A DNA stretch of 12,484 nt from an uncultured Bacteroidia bacterium (GTDB lineage: Bacteria > Bacteroidota > Bacteroidia > Bacteroidales > Prolixibacteraceae): contig CAIOOC010000171.1 in NCBI GenBank assembly GCA_903859795.1, positions 1 through 12,484 on the forward strand. The letters are read 5' to 3'. Position 1 is the stretch's first letter. Each line of letters starts with the position of its first letter. The notes beneath the pieces are model-generated. The model was not told the DNA's origin and ran no database searches. It was given only the letters and a program-made list of their open reading frames with translations. Shown here piece by piece: positions 5,087 to 11,237 of this stretch. The translations under genes were made by a program, and so were the position numbers.

Positions 5087-7496
5087 TTTACTTCCAATAG
5101 TTCTATTCCTTCTATTCCTATTTCACCAGAATATCGATGGCCAGGTAAAGGCTACAGCTTCTTCTGTTGATGTTAATAGCCTTAGTGACAGCCAGATTCA
5201 AAGGATCCTTCAGGAAATCCAGACCCGCGGATTATCAAATGATCAGGCTGTGGAACTTGCAAAATCACAAGGGGCCACCCAAATGCAGATTGATCAATTG
5301 ATGGTCAGGATTCAGCAACAGGAGTCTGCTTCAGGAAAAATAAACAAATCAGGTGCAATCGCAGCACCATCGAATCCTGCAGGTATAAGTTACTCGTCAA
5401 CAAAAGCATCTGTAAAAGTCTCTGAAAAGACAAAGAAAATATACGGTTACCAGCTCTTTAATTCCGAAAACCTCAGTTTCGAACCCGCTGTCAATGTCCC
5501 GATTCCTCAAAACTATGTCCTTGGCGTTGGCGATCAGCTTTCAGTGAACGTTTGGGGAGCTTCCCAAATGGCCTATCAGCTCACAATTGATAAAAATGGT
5601 TCTGTCACCATTCCCGATGTGGGGCCAGTATATATCACCGGAATCTCATTTGAGAAAGCTAAATCAATGATTCAGGGCAGGCTGATGGCAATCTACAGCG
5701 GCATGGCAGGGGAACATCCAAATACATGGGCCGAGGTTGGTGTGGGTGGAGTTCATTCCATAAAGGTCAATGTCCTTGGTGAAATAAACGCACCGGGAAC
5801 GTACACGCTTCCATCAACAGCTTCAGCCTTTAACGCACTTTATCTCTCCGGAGGACCAAATGAGAATGGGTCATTTCGTGAAATAAAACTTATCCGCGAT
5901 GGTGTAACTGTAAAGACGATTGATATTTATGATTTCCTGATCAATGCCGACCCTTCGGCTAATGCCCAGCTGCGAGAACAGGATATTCTCTTTGTGCAAA
6001 ATTACAAAACTCATGTAGAGATCGACGGAGAAGTCAAACAAAAAGGCATTTTCGAAATTAAGACCGGTGAAACGCTTAGTGATCTTATAAAGTTTGCAGG
6101 AGGATTCAGCGGCGAAGCCTACACCCATTCACTTTCTGTGGTGCGTAATACCGACAGGGAACACGAACAACGGACCGTTGATAATCCGGATTTTGGAAAA
6201 TTTACAATTCAAAATGGCGATTTTGTCAAAGTATCCAATATTCTGGACAGGTTTAGTAACAGGGTTGGGATCTCAGGGGCTGTGTCCCATCCCGGAGCTT
6301 ATGAACTTACACCTGGTATGAAGCTCTATGACCTGATAAAAAAAGCCGACGGACTGCGGGAGGAAGCCTTTATGAACCGGGGACTAATCAGCAGATTGAA
6401 AGAGGATAATTCGCCCGAGAATATCTCCTTCGATCTTAAAAAGGTCATGGATGGAAGTAATGATATTTTGCTGCAAAAAGAGGACAGGGTGATGATTAGT
6501 TCCATTGAACAGATGCGGGAAACAAGAACGGTAAGTATTTTCGGACAGGTGCAAAGCCCCTTTAACTTTGAATACCGCGACAATATGACGCTCGGGGACC
6601 TGATTTTTAAAGCGGGCGGATTCCGTGAAGATGCCGACCTTTCGGTAGTGGAAGTAAGCCGCAGATTAAGCTATGAAGAGGCCGCAAGGGTGACTGATAA
6701 AATAAATAATGTTTTCCAGTTCTCGTTGACGCGAGACCTTAAACTCTCACCAGCTGATGCAGCCTTTAAACTACAACCATTTGATGAGGTATTTGTTCGC
6801 AAGGCACCTGGGTTCCGGGACCAGGGAAAATTCTATGTTACAGGTGAAGTTACCTACCAGGGAACCTATGCTATCGAAGATAAAAACGAACGAATATCCG
6901 ATGCAATCAAACGGGCAGGCGGACTGGTTCCTGGTGCCTTTACAAAAGGTGCGACACTGACCCGAATGAATAAACAATCGGATGTAGAAAACAACAAGAA
7001 AATAGAGTTAATGGGCAATGATTCATCTCTGCTAAAATCCCACATATTAGATAAACCATCCTATCCGGTTGGTATTGAACTTGATAAAATACTTGCTAGC
7101 CCGGGGTCTTCACCAGATTTGCTGCTTCAACCTGGCGATGTGATCAATATACCCAGAGTAATGCAAACAATCAAGGTTTCTGGGAGTGTAATGAACCCCA
7201 TTGCGTTAACTTTCGATAAAAGACTCTCCTTGCGAAAATATATTCATATGGCGGGAGGATATATGGATCAGGCATCAAAATCGAACACATATGTTATGTA
7301 CCCTAATGGTACGACGGAAACAACTACCGGTTTTATTTTTCACCGAAACCCACGGTTAGCCCCCGGAGCCGAAATTATTGTCCCGAAAAAACCTGAAAAG
7401 AAAAGAGACAACGAGGCTATAAAGTGGATGGCAATAGCTACCGGAATAAGCTCGCTTTCAATTGCTTTAATCACACTGATTAACCTGGCAAAATAA
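5073..7496 (+). CDS. Wza-like polysaccharide export protein with multiple SLBB domains
   Basis: An 807-residue outer-membrane exporter for capsule or exopolysaccharide. A signal peptide covers residues 1-24 (hydrophobic core LLPIVLFLLFLF, cleavage near DGQ). A helical glutamine-rich region at about 35-90 follows. The Poly_export domain, at about 145-225, contains NYVLGVGDQLSVNVWG and GSVTIPDVGPVYITG. Six SLBB-type repeats follow, starting near residues 232, 314, 396, 485, 585 and 699, each with a (V/I)xGxVxxPGxYxL-like strand pair and a later AGG(F/L/Y). A C-terminal hydrophobic helix (about 782-803) may cross the outer membrane, as the C-terminal helix of Wza does. It is much longer than Escherichia coli Wza but typical of Bacteroidota homologues. 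There is no lipobox. The wzz-like gene follows after 21 bases, so the two form an operon. Confidence 0.93.
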   Translation: MKICNLLPIVLFLLFLFHQNIDGQVKATASSVDVNSLSDSQIQRILQEIQTRGLSNDQAVELAKSQGATQMQIDQLMVRIQQQESASGKINKSGAIAAPSNPAGISYSSTKASVKVSEKTKKIYGYQLFNSENLSFEPAVNVPIPQNYVLGVGDQLSVNVWGASQMAYQLTIDKNGSVTIPDVGPVYITGISFEKAKSMIQGRLMAIYSGMAGEHPNTWAEVGVGGVHSIKVNVLGEINAPGTYTLPSTASAFNALYLSGGPNENGSFREIKLIRDGVTVKTIDIYDFLINADPSANAQLREQDILFVQNYKTHVEIDGEVKQKGIFEIKTGETLSDLIKFAGGFSGEAYTHSLSVVRNTDREHEQRTVDNPDFGKFTIQNGDFVKVSNILDRFSNRVGISGAVSHPGAYELTPGMKLYDLIKKADGLREEAFMNRGLISRLKEDNSPENISFDLKKVMDGSNDILLQKEDRVMISSIEQMRETRTVSIFGQVQSPFNFEYRDNMTLGDLIFKAGGFREDADLSVVEVSRRLSYEEAARVTDKINNVFQFSLTRDLKLSPADAAFKLQPFDEVFVRKAPGFRDQGKFYVTGEVTYQGTYAIEDKNERISDAIKRAGGLVPGAFTKGATLTRMNKQSDVENNKKIELMGNDSSLLKSHILDKPSYPVGIELDKILASPGSSPDLLLQPGDVINIPRVMQTIKVSGSVMNPIALTFDKRLSLRKYIHMAGGYMDQASKSNTYVMYPNGTTETTTGFIFHRNPRLAPGAEIIVPKKPEKKRDNEAIKWMAIATGISSLSIALITLINLAK

Positions 7497-7517
7497 TTTA
7501 AACAACAATTTATTTTC

Positions 7518-8642
7518 ATGGTCACTGAAATTTCAAAACCTTCTGCGAATAACGATGAAATAGATCTGATTGCCCTCGCCAGAACCTTTTGGACAGGGAG
7601 GAAGATTATTATTAAATGGACCGCTATTTGCGGGGTACTGGGTCTGTTGATTTCAGTATTCACTCCCAAAGAGTTTACAGCAACATCTATAATGGTCCCA
7701 TCGGGCTACGAGTCTTCAAAGCTTGGAGGTCTCGGCGGACTGGGTGGTTTGGCAGCAATGGCAGGTATCAATATCAATACAGGTTCTGGAGGTGAACTTT
7801 CACCAATTGTTTATCCGCAAATTGTATCGAGTCTCCCTTTTCAGCTTGAACTGATGAAGACTCCGCTTAACTTTAAGGAAATTAGCAAACCGGTCACTTT
7901 TTTCGAATATTATACCGAAATCCGCAAGCCAAATCTGTTTATAAAATACACACTTGGTCTTCCTGGAGTAATTATCAAAGCGATAAAAGGGGAAGAAAAG
8001 GATAAAATTAGTATTGAAAATGGTGACCAACCACTGGAATTAACCAGCAAACAAAGGGATATCCATCTGATCATGGAAAATCTGATTGCGCTTGATGCAG
8101 ATCCCAAAGAAGGAATATTAACCCTTACAACTAAAATGCCGGAAGCCCTCGCTGCAGCCCAGTTAGGACAACGGGCACAGCAATTACTTCAGCAATACAT
8201 AACCGAATTTAAGGTTAAGAAAGCGAAAGCAAACCTCGAATTTATTCAGCAAAGGTTAGATGAAACAGCCAAAAAATTTGAGGCATTCCAGCAGCGATTG
8301 GCTTCATTCCGCGACCGGAATAAAAACGTCTCGTTAGCCACGGCAAAGACTGAAGAAGAACGGTTGACCAGTCAGTATAACCTTATCTATGGAGTCTATT
8401 CGGAACTCTCCAAGCAACTTGAAAGTGCCAAAATACAGGTCAAACAGGATACTCCGGTCTTTACAATTATTGAACCGGTATCGGTTCCAACAAAAAAGTC
8501 GAAACCTAACCGCCCAATGATCCTCATATTTTGGGTACTTATTGGAGGAATTCTAGGCATAGGAATTGTTTTTGGAAAGCAATTTGCAGGTGCAGTGAGC
8601 AAAAAATGGAAAGAGGAGGGCGAAAAAAGTCCGATGATTTAA
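7518..8642 (+). CDS. Wzz/GumC-type chain-length determinant protein
   Basis: A 374-residue inner-membrane polysaccharide co-polymerase that sets glycan chain length and links to the outer-membrane exporter. The N-terminal IDLIALARTFWTGRK segment and first membrane helix (about 33-50, IKWTAICGVLGLLISVF) lead into a periplasmic part. That part has a glycine-rich LGGLGGLGGLAAMAGI stretch common in Bacteroidota Wzz proteins and a long coiled-coil-like helix (about 225-310, LEFIQQRLDETAKKFEAFQ onward). The proline-rich PTKKSKPNRP precedes the second membrane helix (about 334-355). The chain ends soon after it, so there is no fused tyrosine autokinase domain; phosphorylation control, if present, would need a separate kinase. 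It lies 21 bases after the exporter gene in the same operon. Confidence 0.92.
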   Translation: MVTEISKPSANNDEIDLIALARTFWTGRKIIIKWTAICGVLGLLISVFTPKEFTATSIMVPSGYESSKLGGLGGLGGLAAMAGININTGSGGELSPIVYPQIVSSLPFQLELMKTPLNFKEISKPVTFFEYYTEIRKPNLFIKYTLGLPGVIIKAIKGEEKDKISIENGDQPLELTSKQRDIHLIMENLIALDADPKEGILTLTTKMPEALAAAQLGQRAQQLLQQYITEFKVKKAKANLEFIQQRLDETAKKFEAFQQRLASFRDRNKNVSLATAKTEEERLTSQYNLIYGVYSELSKQLESAKIQVKQDTPVFTIIEPVSVPTKKSKPNRPMILIFWVLIGGILGIGIVFGKQFAGAVSKKWKEEGEKSPMI

Positions 8643-8700
8643 AAATCTAGCAATTTGTAATTTGGAAAATAAAGTTTTGAAAATTAATTAACAATATTAT

Positions 8701-8811
8701 TTCACAAAGTCAGGAAGGAAGTTACACGATAAAAACTATAAGTATTGACGCTAAACTTCACTTTCCATTGTGAAACTTCGTTTTACTTTGTGCAACTTTG
8801 TGAACCTTCGA
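8701..8811. repeat. CACAAAGT/ACTTTGTG intergenic repeat, copy 1 (degenerate)
   Basis: It begins TTCACAAAGT at 8701 and contains the shared core ACACGATAAAAAC at about 8724-8736. It ends in three direct units resembling TTTGTGAAACTTCG (8766-8780 and 8785-8810). The dyad is decayed compared with the copies before rfbG and before the antitoxin gene. It fills most of the 240-base gap between wzz and rfbF. Confidence 0.6.
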
Positions 8812-8882
8812 ATACATTATGAGCCATGAAATTTCTTTTTAGTAGTAGGTTAAAGTAAACATTGGATTCATATATTCATTAA

Positions 8883-9656
8883 ATGAAAGTACTTATATTA
8901 GCTGGAGGGCTTGGCTCACGTCTGTCGGAAGAGACCACTTTGAAACCAAAACCGATGGTGGAGATAGGTGGCCGTCCTATCCTTTGGCATATCATGAAAA
9001 TATATTCGCATTATGGATTCAATGAATTTATAATTCTTTGCGGTTATAAAGGATATATGATCAAAGAGTTCTTTGCACACTATTTCCTGCACACATCTGA
9101 TCTGACAATAGATATGCAAACAAATACAATCACCCACCATAATAATCACTCAGAACCCTGGAAAGTTACACTCATAGATACCGGATTGGATTCAATGACT
9201 GGAAGTCGGATCAAAAAGGTGAGAGATTATGTTGGCAACGAGCCCTTTCTGCTAACCTATGGTGATGGCGTTGGCGATATCAATCTTGATGATTTGATTA
9301 AATACCATAAGTCTCATGGCAAAGCAATTACAATGACTTCAGTTCAGCCTGAGGGGCGTTACGGCTCTTTGGTATTGAATGATTATGAACAGGTTACATC
9401 ATTTCAAGAGAAGCCAAAGGGCGATGGAGCATGGATCAATGCCGGATTCTTTGTTTGTCAACCTGATGTTTTTGATTACATACCCGATGGTGAGCTGGTT
9501 ATCTTTGAGCGGGAACCTCTCGAAGGATTAGCTGGTGCCGGTCAGCTTCATGCCTTTAAACACGAGGGTTTCTGGAAACCTATGGATACTCAGCGCGATA
9601 AAAATCAATTGGAAAATTTGATTGAAAACGGGAAAGCTCCCTGGATTACCTGGTAA
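8883..9656 (+). CDS. rfbF: Glucose-1-phosphate cytidylyltransferase
   Basis: A 257-residue enzyme making CDP-glucose from CTP and glucose 1-phosphate (EC 2.7.7.33), the first committed step towards CDP-linked 6-deoxy and 3,6-dideoxy sugars. The nucleotide-binding signature LAGGLGSRLSEETTLKPKPM covers residues 6-25. It is followed by VEIGGRPILWHIMKIYSHYG, and YGDGVGDIN at 126-134 holds the metal-binding aspartates. VQPEGRYGSL, FQEKPKGDGAWINAGFFV and a C-terminal FWKPMDTQRDKNQLE complete the RfbF pattern that separates it from glucose-1-phosphate thymidylyltransferases. The length is normal. The next genes, rfbG and rfbH, are the following enzymes of the same pathway, which makes the assignment firm. 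Repeat-bearing gaps flank the gene on both sides. Confidence 0.96.
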   Translation: MKVLILAGGLGSRLSEETTLKPKPMVEIGGRPILWHIMKIYSHYGFNEFIILCGYKGYMIKEFFAHYFLHTSDLTIDMQTNTITHHNNHSEPWKVTLIDTGLDSMTGSRIKKVRDYVGNEPFLLTYGDGVGDINLDDLIKYHKSHGKAITMTSVQPEGRYGSLVLNDYEQVTSFQEKPKGDGAWINAGFFVCQPDVFDYIPDGELVIFEREPLEGLAGAGQLHAFKHEGFWKPMDTQRDKNQLENLIENGKAPWITW

Positions 9657-9663
9657 TAAAAAA

Positions 9664-9752
9664 TTTCACAAAGTATCTCAAAGTTAAGCACAAAGTTTCA
9701 CGATGAAAACTTTGTGAAACTTCATGAACCCTTTGTATAACTTTGTGTTTCA
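9664..9752. repeat. CACAAAGT/ACTTTGTG intergenic repeat, copy 2
   Basis: This is the clearest copy. CACAAAGTTT at 9689-9698 pairs perfectly with AAACTTTGTG at 9707-9716 around the eight-base loop CACGATGA. Further CAAAGT units lie to the left and CTTTGT units to the right, giving an extended imperfect dyad. TAACTTTG at 9738-9745 matches the Bacteroidota -7 consensus, so the element may also carry promoter-like sequence. It ends just before the rfbG ATG. Confidence 0.7.
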
Positions 9753-9760
9753 AAAAAATC

Positions 9761-10849
9761 ATGAAATCACTTTACAAAAAAATTTATAATAATCGAAAAG
9801 TCCTGGTAACCGGCCACACAGGTTTTAAAGGTTCCTGGTTAAGTCTGTTATTGCACAAACTGGGAGCAGATGTTTATGGTTATGCTCTTGATCCACCAAC
9901 CAATCCAAGCCTGTTTAATGAAGCGAAGATTGGCGAATTGATGTCTTCCTTCATTGGAGATATTCGTGATTACGAAAATCTGTTGAAGGTAATGCAATGT
10001 GTACAACCTGAGATTGTGATTCACATGGCTGCACAACCTTTGGTAAGGGAGTCCTATAGAATCCCTATTGATACATACGCCATTAATGTGATGGGAACTG
10101 TTCATCTGCTGGAAGCCTGCCGACACACTAAAAGCGTCAAATCAATTGTGAATATAACTACTGATAAATGCTATGAGAATAAAGAATGGCACTGGGGCTA
10201 TCGCGAAAACGAACCCATGGGCGGTTATGATCCATATTCCAACAGTAAAGGATGCTCCGAGCTGGTTACTTCGGCCTATCGCAATTCATATTTCAATCCT
10301 GCAAAATATCTGGAACATGGCATTGCTGTTGCATCAGCCCGTGCAGGAAATGTAATCGGTGGTGGAGATTGGGCCGAAGACCGTTTGGTCCCGGATTTTA
10401 TCAGGGCTATTTCAAAAGGGGATGAATTAAAGATCCGCAGTCCCTATGCAATCCGACCCTGGCAGCATGTCTTGGAACCATTAACCGGATACCTCACTTT
10501 AGCTGCAAAACTATTTTCTGAAGGGCCCAAATTTGCTGAAGGATGGAACTTTGGTCCCGATGACAGGGATGCTAAAAATGTGGAATGGTTAACAAGTACA
10601 ATCTGTAAGCTTTGGGGTGAAGGGGCTTCTTTCAGTATCGACAAAGATCCGCAGCCTCACGAAGCCAATTATCTGAAACTCGATTGTTCAAAAGCCAAAG
10701 CGGAACTCGGCTGGATGCCGAAATGGGATATCGAAACCACACTTAAGTCCATTGTCGACTGGAATAAAGCTTTTATTGCAGGTGATAATATTCGCAATAT
10801 ATCCGAACAACAAATCGAACAATACTTCAATCAAGAGAAGGTTCACTAA
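9761..10849 (+). CDS. rfbG: CDP-glucose 4,6-dehydratase
   Basis: A 362-residue extended short-chain dehydrogenase converting CDP-glucose to CDP-4-keto-6-deoxyglucose (EC 4.2.1.45). The NAD-binding loop TGHTGFKG is at residues 17-24. MAAQPLVRESY and TTDKCYENKEW follow, and the catalytic Y159-x-x-x-K163 is seen in PYSNSKG. RPWQHVLEPLTGYL and GWNFGPDD are also characteristic of RfbG. I chose the ATG at 9761: an in-frame TTG at 9743 lies inside the upstream repeat and would add only CFKKI-type residues. It sits between rfbF and the rfbH-bearing frame, so the CDP-sugar pathway order F-G-H is kept, interrupted only by the antitoxin/toxin insertion after this gene. Confidence 0.96.
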   Translation: MKSLYKKIYNNRKVLVTGHTGFKGSWLSLLLHKLGADVYGYALDPPTNPSLFNEAKIGELMSSFIGDIRDYENLLKVMQCVQPEIVIHMAAQPLVRESYRIPIDTYAINVMGTVHLLEACRHTKSVKSIVNITTDKCYENKEWHWGYRENEPMGGYDPYSNSKGCSELVTSAYRNSYFNPAKYLEHGIAVASARAGNVIGGGDWAEDRLVPDFIRAISKGDELKIRSPYAIRPWQHVLEPLTGYLTLAAKLFSEGPKFAEGWNFGPDDRDAKNVEWLTSTICKLWGEGASFSIDKDPQPHEANYLKLDCSKAKAELGWMPKWDIETTLKSIVDWNKAFIAGDNIRNISEQQIEQYFNQEKVH

Positions 10850-10850
10850 G

Positions 10851-10930
10851 TCACACAAAGTAAACACAAAGTAACACGATGAAAATAACTTTGTGATACT
10901 TTGAGTTAAACTTTGTGAAACTTGGTGTCC
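10851..10930. repeat. CACAAAGT/ACTTTGTG intergenic repeat, copy 3
   Basis: CACAAAGT at 10865-10872 pairs with ACTTTGTG at 10888-10895 around a 15-base loop that carries the shared core ACACGATGAAAA. Outer units ACACAAAGT to the left and AAACTTTGTGAAACTT to the right extend the dyad. TAACTTTG at 10886-10893 again matches TAnnTTTG. The copy begins directly after the rfbG stop codon. Confidence 0.7.
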
Positions 10931-10979
10931 CTATTTCGTCTAATTCGCTATTAACTTTACAACACTAATAAAATAGAAG

Positions 10980-11237
10980 ATGATTGCAATCAGGGCAGAT
11001 TACAAAGATGGCAAAATTACATTGATTGAGCCGATGCCGGAGCAAATCAGGTCAGCAAAACTCACTATAGTTGTTGAACCTGAAAATGATCCGGAAAAGA
11101 TAACTATACCTGACAAGGAATTCATTGTAATGGAAAAAGATAGTGAGACAGAATATAAATTAATAGGACTCAACTCATTTTTTAATACTGAAGACGACAA
11201 AAACATCAACTGGGAGGATTACTTTGGACTCAAATAA
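10980..11237 (+). CDS. Putative antitoxin (DUF104/AF2212-like) of a PemK-type module
   Basis: An 85-residue acidic protein. The N-terminal AIRADYKDGKITLIEP strand pair followed by a basic turn and LTIVVEPE resembles the DUF104/AF2212-like small antitoxin fold. The C-terminal half is acidic (DKEFIVMEKDSETEY, FFNTEDDKNINWEDYFGL) and could wrap around the toxin, as in MazE-like antitoxins. The next frame begins 14 bases before its stop codon and encodes a PemK/MazF-type toxin, the usual antitoxin-first order with overlap. GC is about 36%, below that of the rfb genes. It lies between rfbG and rfbH and has no evident sugar-related role. The family name is tentative; the toxin-antitoxin role rests mainly on context. 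Confidence 0.65.
   Translation: MIAIRADYKDGKITLIEPMPEQIRSAKLTIVVEPENDPEKITIPDKEFIVMEKDSETEYKLIGLNSFFNTEDDKNINWEDYFGLK
11212..11217 (+). promoter_or_regulatory. Shine-Dalgarno-like site deciding a TTG start
   Basis: GGGAGG at 11212-11217 lies six bases before TTG 11224. Such strong sites are rare in this window, and it supports TTG as the toxin start, inside the end of the antitoxin gene. Product alignment also favours this start, because the PemK motif GEIVLLDFPYT begins eight residues later. Confidence 0.5.

Noticed and set aside
9743..9760. TTG start giving a six-residue longer RfbG
   Set aside because: The TTG lies inside the ACTTTGTG repeat; the ATG at 9761 gives the usual distance to the TGHTGFKG motif.
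8701..10930. CRISPR array from the regularly spelled CAAAGT/CTTTGT units
   Set aside because: Units are short, palindromic, irregularly spaced and split among three gaps; there are no uniform spacers and no cas genes.
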